Below are positions 52,828 through 61,655 of a stretch of DNA of 64,000 bases, piece by piece. A program made the position numbers and the translations under genes. The stretch comes from Haloarchaeobius sp. FL176 (lineage in GTDB: Archaea > Halobacteriota > Halobacteria > Halobacteriales > Natrialbaceae): positions 248,001 to 312,000 of the forward strand of contig NZ_JANJYH010000003.1 in NCBI RefSeq assembly GCF_024609245.1, in the 5' to 3' direction. How positions within the stretch are numbered: the first letter of the stretch is position 1; every line of letters starts with the position of its first letter. The notes beneath the pieces were generated by a model. The model was not told the origin of the DNA. It did not search any database and saw only the letters and a list, made by a program, of their open reading frames with translations.

Positions 52828-53421
52828 TCACGTTCCGGGGAGGATGTCCCCCAGCGCCGCGCCGATGGCCATCGGCACCCAGGCCACCGCGACCGTAGCG
52901 AGCGCCAGCGTCGGCTCGCTCCACGCGACGCGCCCCCACACCGTCATCGACGCGACCGCGAACAGGAACGAACCGCCGAGCACGCCGACGAGTCGGCGGG
53001 GAACCACCCCGAAGAACGTCTGAGTAACGCGCACGTCCTGGATGTCGCTCACGTAGAGGATGCCGACGACCATCGCGACGGTGAACGCGAGCGTTCCCAC
53101 GACCGAGAGCGGATGCGACGCGAGGTACGCTCCGATCTCCGCCGTCCCCCCTTCGACGAGCATCGGGATGCCGAAGAGGGCGCTGCCGAGGAGCACCTCG
53201 GCGAGGTCGCCACGCCCGAACCCATTCACGACGCGCCCGAACACGCCCACCGGCTCGACCGCGGCGGCGGTTCGCATCGCCGACGCGACCCGCTCCTGCT
53301 CTGCCGGGTCGTCGACCGTCGCCGCGAGCGCCTCCAGTTCGTCGTAGAGGTCGCCCATGTCCGGCGGTCCGTCCACACCACCGTCGCTCTCCCGCACCGA
53401 CTGCGCGCCTGACTTGCTCAT
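52828..53421 (-). CDS. DUF2391-type integral membrane protein (paralogue of 17476-18060)
   Basis: 197 aa. Charged N-terminus LYDELEALAATVDDPAEQER followed by about five helices, with the motifs shared with the copy at 17.5 kb (FGIPMLVEGGT, FFGVVPRRLVGVLGG, SMTVWGRVAW). Both are reverse-strand, with a divergent gene 90-100 nt upstream. The ATG at 53421 is preferred over the longer frame. Function unknown. Confidence 0.72.
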   Translation of the reverse strand: MSKSGAQSVRESDGGVDGPPDMGDLYDELEALAATVDDPAEQERVASAMRTAAAVEPVGVFGRVVNGFGRGDLAEVLLGSALFGIPMLVEGGTAEIGAYLASHPLSVVGTLAFTVAMVVGILYVSDIQDVRVTQTFFGVVPRRLVGVLGGSFLFAVASMTVWGRVAWSEPTLALATVAVAWVPMAIGAALGDILPGT

Positions 53422-53511
53422 GTCCGTTCCCTGACGGGGCAACTACGTAACGGCGTCGCCGTCGGCGCCACGGGCGAACCGTACTTGGGCCCGTCTCCCC
53501 AACGGATACCC

Positions 53512-54336
53512 ATGCGCGACGACGAAGACGACCGAGAACCCACCGAGAACATCTCCGGTGGCGACGATGGCGGCGGCGTCGCCGCCGAGTTCGTCCCCGA
53601 CGAAGCTGCGACACGCGCCGAGGCCGTCGTCGACCGCCTCGGCGAGCGGTACTGGCAGAAGACCTACGGCGGGAAGGACGGCTTCGAGTGCCTCGTCCGA
53701 ACCATCCTCAGCCAGAACACGAGCGACGTGGCGAGCCAGCCCGCCCACGACGACCTGGTGGCCCGGTACGGCCCCGTCGAGGACCTCGCCGCCAATCTCG
53801 CCGACGCCGCCCACGACGAGCTCGCCGAGACCATCTCGTCGGCCGGCCTCTACAACCAGAAGTCCGAGGTCATCCGCGACGCCGCCGCGTGGGTGCTCGA
53901 CGAGTTCGGCTCCACCGGGGCGTTCGACGTGTTCGTCGCGACGGGCGACCCGGACGAGGTGCGCGAGACGCTGCTGTCGGTCTCCGGCGTCGGTCCGAAA
54001 ACGGCGGACTGCGTGCTGCTGTTCGCCGGCGGCCGGGGCGGCGTCTTCCCCGTCGACACGCACGTCCACCGCATCGCCCGTCGGATGGGTCTCACACCCG
54101 CCGACGCCGACCACGAGGGGGTACGGGCGGCGCTGGAGGCCGCGGTGCCCGCCGAGAAATGTGGCTTCGGCCACACCGCCATGATCCAGTTCGGCCGCGA
54201 GTACTGCACGGCCCGCAAGCCGGCGTGTCTGGACGACCCCGATGCCTGCCCGCTCGCGGACCAGTGCGACCAGGTCGGTGTCTACCCGGAGACGGAAGAG
54301 CTCGTGGACCCGGCGGACGCGGCCGAGGCCGACTGA
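53512..54336 (+). CDS. nth: Endonuclease III (HhH-GPD DNA glycosylase/AP lyase)
   Basis: 274 aa. SVSGVGPKTADCVL has the catalytic Lys163 and VDTHVHR the catalytic Asp182 in the helix-hairpin-helix GPD fold, 19 residues apart as in Nth. The 4Fe-4S loop is CTARKPACLDDPDACPLADQC (in parts), spaced C-x6-C-x6-C-x5-C instead of the E. coli x6-x2-x5, which is common in haloarchaea. It excises oxidised pyrimidines. The ATG at 53512 begins a 25-residue acidic N-terminus. The stop directly abuts the convergent epimerase stop. Confidence 0.93.
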   Translation: MRDDEDDREPTENISGGDDGGGVAAEFVPDEAATRAEAVVDRLGERYWQKTYGGKDGFECLVRTILSQNTSDVASQPAHDDLVARYGPVEDLAANLADAAHDELAETISSAGLYNQKSEVIRDAAAWVLDEFGSTGAFDVFVATGDPDEVRETLLSVSGVGPKTADCVLLFAGGRGGVFPVDTHVHRIARRMGLTPADADHEGVRAALEAAVPAEKCGFGHTAMIQFGREYCTARKPACLDDPDACPLADQCDQVGVYPETEELVDPADAAEAD

Positions 54337-55326
54337 CTACAGCGTATCCAGCACGCCGAGTACGCGTTCTTCGTTCTCCCGTCCGGGGTCGTGCTCGCTG
54401 CCGTCGCGGTCCGACTCCAGGTGGTCGTCGACGGCGGCCTGCATCGCCTCGTCGACCGGCGTCGACGTCCAGCCCAGCGCGGCGAGCTTGTTCGTGTCCA
54501 GCACGTGCGGGTAGTCGCGGTAGAGGACGTAGTCGTCGAGCGAGAGGTCGCCGGTGGCCAGCTCGCGCTCGGAGGCGTGGACGACCTCGACATCGGTGCT
54601 GACACCGTCCGCGATGAGCTCGACCATCTCCTCCAGCGTGACCATGCGCCGGTCGCCGACGTTGTAGGCCTCGCCGGGTTCGCCCTCCTCGGCGACGACG
54701 CGGAGCGCGCTCGCCACGTCCTCGACGTACGCGCGGTGCCAGACGTTCGTCCCGTCGCCCGGCACGACGACGCGGTCGTAGTTCCGCACGCGGTCGATCC
54801 AGAAGTCCAGCCGCTCCGTGTAGTCGTGCGGGCCGTAGACGATGCAGGGCCGGACAGCCATCGCGTTCACACCGTCCTCGGCCGCCGCGAACACCGCCCG
54901 GTCGCCCTCGGCCTTCCGCGGGCCGTAGCTCTCGCTGGAGTCGTCCCTCGCTTGCTCCTCGGTGCAGTCACAGAGCGCCGTCTCGTCCTCCCGCTTCGGC
55001 ATGACCTCCTCGCCGTACGAGGAGCCCGAGGAGATGTAGACGTAGGCGTCCACGTCGTCGAAGACGCGACACGCCGTGCGCACGTCCCGCGGGTGGTACG
55101 CCACGCAGTCCACGACGACGTCCGGCTCGACCTCGCGTGCCGCGCCGGCGAGTTCGGCGTCGTCGGTCCGGTCGCCCTGCACGTGGGCGACGCGGTCGTC
55201 CGACTCGAAGGGGTTGTCGTGGTTGCCGCGGTTGAAGACGGTGACCTCGTAGTCGTGTTCGAGGAACTCCTCGACGGCGTGGCGGCCGATGAACCGCGTG
55301 CCGCCGATGACGAGTGCGGTGTCCAT
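54337..55326 (-). CDS. NAD-dependent epimerase/dehydratase (SDR superfamily)
   Basis: 329 aa. The Rossmann motif GGTRFIGRHAVEEFLEHDY near residue 8 is followed by the catalytic Ser/Tyr/Lys region ISSGSSYGEE near residue 98 and ESYGPRKAEGDRAVF near residue 133. VVVPGDGTNVWHRAYVEDVA (in parts) near residue 203 is the substrate pocket typical of UDP-sugar epimerases. It probably modifies a nucleotide sugar or related compound. No sugar pathway genes are adjacent, so the substrate is open. Confidence 0.82.
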   Translation of the reverse strand: MDTALVIGGTRFIGRHAVEEFLEHDYEVTVFNRGNHDNPFESDDRVAHVQGDRTDDAELAGAAREVEPDVVVDCVAYHPRDVRTACRVFDDVDAYVYISSGSSYGEEVMPKREDETALCDCTEEQARDDSSESYGPRKAEGDRAVFAAAEDGVNAMAVRPCIVYGPHDYTERLDFWIDRVRNYDRVVVPGDGTNVWHRAYVEDVASALRVVAEEGEPGEAYNVGDRRMVTLEEMVELIADGVSTDVEVVHASERELATGDLSLDDYVLYRDYPHVLDTNKLAALGWTSTPVDEAMQAAVDDHLESDRDGSEHDPGRENEERVLGVLDTL

Positions 55327-55395
55327 GCTCGATGGGTGGGTCGGTCGGGGGATGAACGTGGTGATTCCAGCAGGACAAGCGAGGACCACCGTCCC

Positions 55396-56934
55396 TCAGT
55401 CCGAACCAGATTCTTCCGCCACTGCGAGCCGGATGCCTGCGTCAGCCGGTCGGCCCATCGACTCGAACTGCGCCGCGGTGAGCTCAGTCGTCAGCGGGAA
55501 GACCCGCCCGTCGACGTCGGGACGGCTCTCGACGTGTCGGTACGCAGTCCGGAACCGGAGCCCGGTGTTCGGAAGCTCGTCGGTCAGTGTGTCGCGTGGC
55601 ACGTTCGGTGCCTGCGAGGGCGGAACGCCGACGACCGACGCACCGAGTTTCGAGAGGGTGAACGCCGGCTCCGCCCCGGCGGAGTACGTCATCGCCGCGG
55701 TTACGACCGTCACGCACTCCGGCTCGTAGTACGCCTCGTGGGTTCCCGCCTCGAACTCCGCGGCGACGGTTTCGCTGCCGCTGAGCCAGTCGCGCAGTCG
55801 GTCGACCTGTTGCTGACGGTCCGTCTCGAAGTACGACTCGAAGTCGAAGCCGGCCGGGTTGTCCGTCTCGCCGATGCGGTCCTCGTCGTCGATGCAGTCG
55901 CGGTACAGCGGCGAATCCTTCGGAACCCGGATGTGGTCTTCCCCACCCGTCGCGATTCCCTCCCACCCGTAGAGGACGTACGTGAGCAGGTTCGAGAGCA
56001 GGGAGTTCCCGCCGGTGTTCGCTCGCGTGTCGATGACGAGGTGGTCCGTACCCGCGCTTTTCATCTCGGTGACGAGGTCGGTCAGTATCTCGACAGCCGA
56101 CGGGAGGTCGGCGACGACGGCCTCGATGTCGTCCGGGGCTGCGGCATCGACGACACGGTCGTGGGTACTCCGGGCAACCTCCACGGCCTGCTCGTGGCCG
56201 ATACTACGGAGGATTTCGGCGGCTTCGCGGTAGGAGAACATATCGGGCAGCACCAGCAGGGCCGTCGACCCGTCGTCGAGGAGGCGGAAGGCTGGTTCCC
56301 CGTTCGTCTCGGGCGGTTCGACGGTTCGCTCCAGCGTTACAACCAGGTCGTCGCGGGCGGTGGGGGCAACCACTCGCTCCTCTGTCGAGCCGTCGGTCGT
56401 CTCGATGCGGAAGGTCGGCTCGTGGACGGGATGACCGACGAGGAACCGGAGGGGGGTCACGTCACGGAGCGCGAGCGCGAGGGAGACACGGTCCTGGTAG
56501 ACGTTGTCCGAACCCTCGAGCCATCGCATCCGTTCGAACAGTTCGTCGGCCGGCACGCCCTCGGCCGACACCACCCGGCCACCGAGCAGCTCGGCGTGTG
56601 CGTCGGCGTACACCTCGTCGACGTACAGTTCGTCGCCCACGACGCGGAGCCCGAGGGGCAACTCCCCGTCGATAGCGCTATCGTCGGGCGGTGAGATGTC
56701 AGTATGGCCGTCACGGACACCCGCGACCAGTTCAGCGACGCGCGGATAGAATTCGTGCAACGGTTCTCCAGCGTCGGGAATAGCACGGACGGCTTCCTCT
56801 ACACATCGGTGGAAGTCGACGCGGCCGCCGTGGCCGTCGTACGGGTCCGGGTGTGCCGTTTCGAGCTGCTCGGCGAGGTGCCGAACGTCTGCGACGAGTT
56901 CGGATCTGGCGTACGTCTCGTCGTGGGGGACCAT
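55396..56934 (-). CDS. S41-like peptidase fold protein, no signal peptide
   Basis: 512 aa. Segments of the S41 (tail-specific protease) domain are visible: the LVIDTRANTGGNS loop near residue 306 and VVTAAMTYSAGAE near residue 422 with the Ser at the nucleophile position, followed by FTLSKLGA with a Lys 11 residues on (shorter than the about 25 in Ctp proteases). There is no export signal and no PDZ domain, so it would act inside the cell or be a non-peptidase member. An N-terminal 200-residue region (VRDGHTDI) resembles the S41 N-terminal bundle. Confidence 0.7.
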   Translation of the reverse strand: MVPHDETYARSELVADVRHLAEQLETAHPDPYDGHGGRVDFHRCVEEAVRAIPDAGEPLHEFYPRVAELVAGVRDGHTDISPPDDSAIDGELPLGLRVVGDELYVDEVYADAHAELLGGRVVSAEGVPADELFERMRWLEGSDNVYQDRVSLALALRDVTPLRFLVGHPVHEPTFRIETTDGSTEERVVAPTARDDLVVTLERTVEPPETNGEPAFRLLDDGSTALLVLPDMFSYREAAEILRSIGHEQAVEVARSTHDRVVDAAAPDDIEAVVADLPSAVEILTDLVTEMKSAGTDHLVIDTRANTGGNSLLSNLLTYVLYGWEGIATGGEDHIRVPKDSPLYRDCIDDEDRIGETDNPAGFDFESYFETDRQQQVDRLRDWLSGSETVAAEFEAGTHEAYYEPECVTVVTAAMTYSAGAEPAFTLSKLGASVVGVPPSQAPNVPRDTLTDELPNTGLRFRTAYRHVESRPDVDGRVFPLTTELTAAQFESMGRPADAGIRLAVAEESGSD

Positions 56935-56997
56935 ACCGGCTCCTCGCCCATCGAACGTAAAATTCTAGTGACCGACACGGGAGCGTCCGGCGATGGC

Positions 56998-59900
56998 TCA
57001 GTCGTCGCTCGACGCGAACCCGGTCGCACCGGCCTCTGCCATCGCGGCGGCGCTCTCGGGGAGCTCCTCGCGCACGTCGGTTGCGTCCTCCTCGGCGAGC
57101 ACGCGCTCGTAGGCGTCAGGCATGACCTTCACGAACGAATCGAGCGCGGCCTCCCAGTTCTCGAGCAGCTCACGGCCGCGCTCGGAATCGGTGTAGGCGA
57201 CGTGGTTCTCCACGAGGCGGCGGAGCATCGCGCGGTCACGCTCGTCGAGGTCGCGCTCGAGGTGGACCATCCCGGTGTTCAGGTCGCTCTCGAGGGCGTC
57301 GTCATCGTCGAGCACGTAGGCGATGCCGCCGGACATCCCGGCGGCGAAGTTCTTCCCGGTGCCGCCGAGGACGGCGACGACGCCGCCGGTCATGTACTCG
57401 CAGCCGTGGTCGCCGACGCCCTCGACGACGGCGGTCGCGCCGGAGTTGCGCACGGCGAAGCGCTCGCCGGCCATGCCGTTGACGTAGCACTCGCCGTCGG
57501 TCGAGCCGTACAGCGCGACGTTGCCCACGGCGACGTTGTCGGCGGGGTCGAAGCCGGCGTCGGCGGGCGTCTCGACGGCGATCCGCCCGCCGGAGAGGCC
57601 CTTGCCGACGTGGTCGTTCGCGCCGCCGACGAGGTGGAGCGCGACTCCCGAGGCGAGGAACGCGCCGAAGGACTGGCCGGCGGTGCCCCGCAGCGAGACG
57701 TTGACCGTGCCGTCGGGGAGGCCCGCCTCGCCGTACTCGCTGGCGATGGCGTTCGAGAGAATAGCGCCGACGGTGCGGTCGGTGTTGGACACCTCCGTGG
57801 CGATGCCGACGGGCTGGCCGCGGTCGACCGCGGGTTCGGCCTGTGCGAGCAGCTCGTAGTCGAGGTGGCCGTCGAGCTCGTGGTCCTGTTCGCGGACCTT
57901 CCGGCGCGGGCCGTCGCCCACGTCGGCGAGGACGGCGGAGAGGTCGAGCTGGCCGGCCTTCTCGTGGTCACGCTCCTGCTGGGTGAGGCAGTCGACCCGG
58001 CCGACCATCTCGTCGACGGTCTCGAAGCCGAGCGCGGCCATGATCTCGCGGAGCTCCTGGGCGACGAACGTGACGTAGTTGATGACGTGGTCGGGCGTGC
58101 CGGGGAACCGCGCCCGGAGGTCCTCGCGCTGGGTGGCGACGCCGACCGGGCAGGTGTTCTTGTGGCACTGGCGGGCCATCACGCAGCCGCCGGTGACGAG
58201 CGCGGCCGTACCGAAGATGTACTCCTCGGCACCGAGTAGTGCGGCGACGGCCACGTCGCGGCCGGTCTTCATGCCGCCGTCGGCGGTGAGCCGGACGCGG
58301 TCGCGGAGGCCGGTCCGGCGGAGCGTCTGGTTCGCCTCTGCGAGGCCGAGCTCCCACGGCAGGCCGGCGTTCTTGATGGAGGTCCGCGGCGACGCGCCGG
58401 TCCCGCCGGAGTGGCCCGAGATGTGGACGACGTCGGCGTTGGCCTTCGCGACGCCGGCCGCGATGGTGCCGATGCCGGCCTCCGACACGAGCTTGACGTT
58501 GATGTCCGCGTCGGGGCTGGACGCCTTCAGGTCGTAGATGAGCTGCTTGAGGTCCTCGATGGAGTAGATGTCGTGCAGCGGCGGCGGCGAGATGAGGCCG
58601 ACGCCGGCCGTCGACTTGCGCACGTGGGCGATCATCTCGTTGACCTTCTCGCCCGGGAGGTGGCCGCCCTCGCCGGGCTTGCTGCCCTGTGCCATCTTGA
58701 TCTGCAGTTCGTCGGCGTTCGCGAGGTACGTCGCGGTGACGCCGAAGCGGCCCGAGGCGACCTGCTTCACGGAACACTCCTTCTCGGTGTCGAAGCGCTC
58801 CGGGGGCTCGCCGCCCTCGCCGGTGTTGGCCTTCCCGCCGATGCGGTTCATCGCGACGGCGTTGTTCTCGTGCGCCTCCGGACTGAGACTCCCGAGACTC
58901 ATCGCGGCCGTCGAGATGCGCTCGACGATGTCCGAGACCGGCTCCACCTCCTCGATGGAGATGGGGTCGCGGTCGCTGTCGAACTCGAGCAGCCCGCGCA
59001 GGGTCTGAAGCTGCTCGTTCTGGTCGTTGATCATCTCGGCGAACTCGCCGTAGTGCTCGTAGTCGCCGGCCCGCACGGACTGCTGGAGCGCGCCGACGGT
59101 GTTCGGGTTCCACTGGTGGTGGAGGCCGCCGGAGCGGTTCTCGTACTCGCCGGAGCGTTCGAGGTCGGGCGCGCCCTCGGTGTCGTAAGCCGTCGCGTGC
59201 CGGTCGCGCAGGTCGGCCTCGATGTCGCCGACGCCGATGCCCTCCGTGCGGTTCTCGGTGCCCTCGAAGTACTCGGCGACGAAGTCCGAGTCGAGCCCCA
59301 CGGCTTCGAATATCTGCGCCCCCTGGTAGCTCTCGACCGTCGAGATGCCCATCTTCGCCATCGTCTTCAGCAGGCCGCCCTCGACCGCCTCGACGTAGGC
59401 GTCGATGGCCGCGGCGAGATCGGCGCCGTCCGGTCCTCTCGTCACGTCGGCGATGGTGCGGAACGCGAGGTACGGGTTGATCGCGTCCGCACCGTAGCCG
59501 ACGAGCGTCGCGGTGTGGTGGACGGTGCGGGGGTCGCCCGACTCGACGACGAGCCCGGCGTGATTCCGCAGGCCGTTGCGAACGAGGTGGTGGTGGACCG
59601 CGCCCGTCGCGAGCAGGCTCGGGACCGGCAGGCGGTCGTCGTCCACGTCGCGGTCGGAGAGCACGACCACGTCCGCGCCGGCCTCGATGGCGGCGACGGC
59701 GTCCGCCCGGACGCGTTCGACGGCGGATTCGAGGTCGCCGTCGAGCGGGAACGTGATGTCGACGGCGTGACTCTCGATGCCGCCGCTCCCGTCACCGCCG
59801 TCGAGGTCCCGGATGGCACCCAGCTCGGCGTCGGTCAGCACGGGCGAGTCGGCGACGAGCTGGCGGGCGTGCTGGGGGCTCTCGCCGAGCAGGTTGCGCT

Positions 59901-61545
59901 GGTAGCCCATCCGCGTCTCCAGCGAGGTGACGAGCTCCTCGCGGATGTAGTCCAGCGGCGGGTTCGTCACCTGCGCGAACAGCTGCTTGAAGTAGGAGAA
60001 CAGCGGCCGGTTGTAGTCCGAGAGGACCGACAGCGGCGTGTCGTCGCCCATCGAGCCGACGGGGTCCTTGCCCTTCTTGCTCATCGGTTCGATGAGGTTG
60101 TCGAGTTCGTCGCGGGTGTAGCCGTACACCGTCTGCCGGGCCCGGAGCTCGCTCGCGGCGGCATCGTCCGCGGGCGTCGGGCGCGGGTCGCCGTCCGCGT
60201 GGTCCGCGAGGTCGACCTGCTCCTTGGCGACCCAGTTGCCGTACTTCCCGTCGGCAAGGTCGTCGAACACCTCCTCGTCGGGCACGACGCGGCCCTCCTC
60301 GGGGTCGGCGAGGAACAGCTGGCCGGGCTGGAGGCGGCCGCGTTCGCTGACCTCGCTCTCGTCGAGCGCGAGTGCGCCGGCCTCGCTGGCCATCACGAGC
60401 CGGTCGTCGGTCGTCACGTCGTAGCGGCAGGGCCGGAGCCCGTTGCGGTCGAGCACCGCGCCGACGCGGTCGCCGTCGGTCGCACAGACCAGCGCGGGGC
60501 CGTCCCACGGCTCGACGAGCGACGCGTGGTAGTCGTAGAAGTCCTTGCGGGCGGGGTCCATCGAGTCGTCGCCGCGCCACGCCTCGGGGACGAGCATCCG
60601 CAGCGCGTGAGGCAGGTCGCGTTCCTGGGTGAGCAGTTCGAGCGCGTTGTCGACGCTCGCGGTGTCTGACTGGTCCGGGTCCTGGATGATGGGTCGGATG
60701 GCGTCGAGGTCCAGTTCGTCGGACTCGAGGTCCGTCTGCCGGGCCCGCATCCAGTTGACGTTGCCCTGGATGGTGTTGAACTCGCCGTTGTGGACGATGC
60801 CGCGGTACGGGTGCGCGAGGTGCCACGCGCCGAGCGTGTTCGTCGAGAAGCGCTCGTGGACCAGCACGAACGTCGAGTCCACGCGCTCGTCGCGCAGGTC
60901 CGGGTAGTAGTTCGGGAGCTGTTCGCCCGTCAGGAGCCCCTTGTAGACGAGCGTCTTGCGGTCGAGCGAGCAGACGTAGAAGCGCTCCGCCCCCTCGAAC
61001 TCGACCTCGTCGACGGTCTTCTCGACGACGCGGCGGGCCTCGTACAGCGACCGGTCGAAGGTCTCGGTGTCGGTACCGGAGTCGGCGGGCGCGACGACCG
61101 CCTGCCAGACGTCCGGCTCGGAGTCGAGCGCGGTCTGGCCCAGCCCCTCGTTGTCCGTCGGGACATCCCGCCAGTGCAGCACGTCGACGCCGCGGTCGTC
61201 GAGTGTCGTCTCGACGAGCTCCTGCATCGGTTCGCGTTCGTCGGCGGCCTGCGGGAAGAAGAAGGAGCCGACGGCGTAGATCCCCGGCAGCTCCACGGGG
61301 AGTTCGTCGGCGAGGAACTCGTGGGGCGTCTGGAGCAGGATACCCGCGCCGTCGCCCGTGTTCGGTTCGGCACCGGTCGTCCCGCGGTGTTCGAGATTCT
61401 CGAGGAGTTCGAGCCCGTCGGCCACGACCGAGTGGTCGCTGCCGCCGTCCAGGTCCATCACCATCCCGACCCCGCAGTTGGACCGCTCGTCGTCCGGGTC
61501 CGCGAGCCCCCGGCTGGCAGGGGTGACCCGCTGTGGCTGATTCAT
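56998..61545 (-). CDS. gltB: Glutamate synthase large subunit (single-chain GOGAT)
   Basis: 1515 aa. The class II glutaminase nucleophile Cys24 (NCGVGM) would be exposed by removing the first 23 residues. The central barrel carries GGKANTGEGGEPPERF, the FMN-binding QIKMAQGSKPGEGGHLPG, and CVMARQCHKNTCPVGV binding the 3Fe-4S cluster. The C-terminal beta-helix (GRIAVETPADAGF, GMAGERFAV) matches the GXG domain. It makes two glutamates from 2-oxoglutarate and glutamine. Start 61545 is preferred to 61560 because TTATAC lies about 25 nt upstream for a leaderless mRNA. No small subunit gene is near, as usual in haloarchaea. Confidence 0.95.
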   Translation of the reverse strand: MNQPQRVTPASRGLADPDDERSNCGVGMVMDLDGGSDHSVVADGLELLENLEHRGTTGAEPNTGDGAGILLQTPHEFLADELPVELPGIYAVGSFFFPQAADEREPMQELVETTLDDRGVDVLHWRDVPTDNEGLGQTALDSEPDVWQAVVAPADSGTDTETFDRSLYEARRVVEKTVDEVEFEGAERFYVCSLDRKTLVYKGLLTGEQLPNYYPDLRDERVDSTFVLVHERFSTNTLGAWHLAHPYRGIVHNGEFNTIQGNVNWMRARQTDLESDELDLDAIRPIIQDPDQSDTASVDNALELLTQERDLPHALRMLVPEAWRGDDSMDPARKDFYDYHASLVEPWDGPALVCATDGDRVGAVLDRNGLRPCRYDVTTDDRLVMASEAGALALDESEVSERGRLQPGQLFLADPEEGRVVPDEEVFDDLADGKYGNWVAKEQVDLADHADGDPRPTPADDAAASELRARQTVYGYTRDELDNLIEPMSKKGKDPVGSMGDDTPLSVLSDYNRPLFSYFKQLFAQVTNPPLDYIREELVTSLETRMGYQRNLLGESPQHARQLVADSPVLTDAELGAIRDLDGGDGSGGIESHAVDITFPLDGDLESAVERVRADAVAAIEAGADVVVLSDRDVDDDRLPVPSLLATGAVHHHLVRNGLRNHAGLVVESGDPRTVHHTATLVGYGADAINPYLAFRTIADVTRGPDGADLAAAIDAYVEAVEGGLLKTMAKMGISTVESYQGAQIFEAVGLDSDFVAEYFEGTENRTEGIGVGDIEADLRDRHATAYDTEGAPDLERSGEYENRSGGLHHQWNPNTVGALQQSVRAGDYEHYGEFAEMINDQNEQLQTLRGLLEFDSDRDPISIEEVEPVSDIVERISTAAMSLGSLSPEAHENNAVAMNRIGGKANTGEGGEPPERFDTEKECSVKQVASGRFGVTATYLANADELQIKMAQGSKPGEGGHLPGEKVNEMIAHVRKSTAGVGLISPPPLHDIYSIEDLKQLIYDLKASSPDADINVKLVSEAGIGTIAAGVAKANADVVHISGHSGGTGASPRTSIKNAGLPWELGLAEANQTLRRTGLRDRVRLTADGGMKTGRDVAVAALLGAEEYIFGTAALVTGGCVMARQCHKNTCPVGVATQREDLRARFPGTPDHVINYVTFVAQELREIMAALGFETVDEMVGRVDCLTQQERDHEKAGQLDLSAVLADVGDGPRRKVREQDHELDGHLDYELLAQAEPAVDRGQPVGIATEVSNTDRTVGAILSNAIASEYGEAGLPDGTVNVSLRGTAGQSFGAFLASGVALHLVGGANDHVGKGLSGGRIAVETPADAGFDPADNVAVGNVALYGSTDGECYVNGMAGERFAVRNSGATAVVEGVGDHGCEYMTGGVVAVLGGTGKNFAAGMSGGIAYVLDDDDALESDLNTGMVHLERDLDERDRAMLRRLVENHVAYTDSERGRELLENWEAALDSFVKVMPDAYERVLAEEDATDVREELPESAAAMAEAGATGFASSDD

Positions 61546-61566
61546 GTGTACACGGGACACGGACTG

Positions 61567-61574
61567 GTATAAGA
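61567..61574 (-). promoter_or_regulatory. TATA box of gltB
   Basis: On the minus strand CTTATACC lies about 25 nt before the ATG at 61545, as expected for a leaderless transcript. It also fixes the choice of start codon. Confidence 0.55.
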
Positions 61575-61655
61575 GGCTACTCCTGAATGGTTAAGGGTAT
61601 TAATAACACATATAAGGAGAATTTAACAGTACGTACGCACGCGTCGTCGTCGGGT

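Noticed and set aside
58411-60669. Forward 752-codon frame opposite gltB
   Set aside because: Antisense shadow within glutamate synthase, with Val/Asp/Arg-rich composition.
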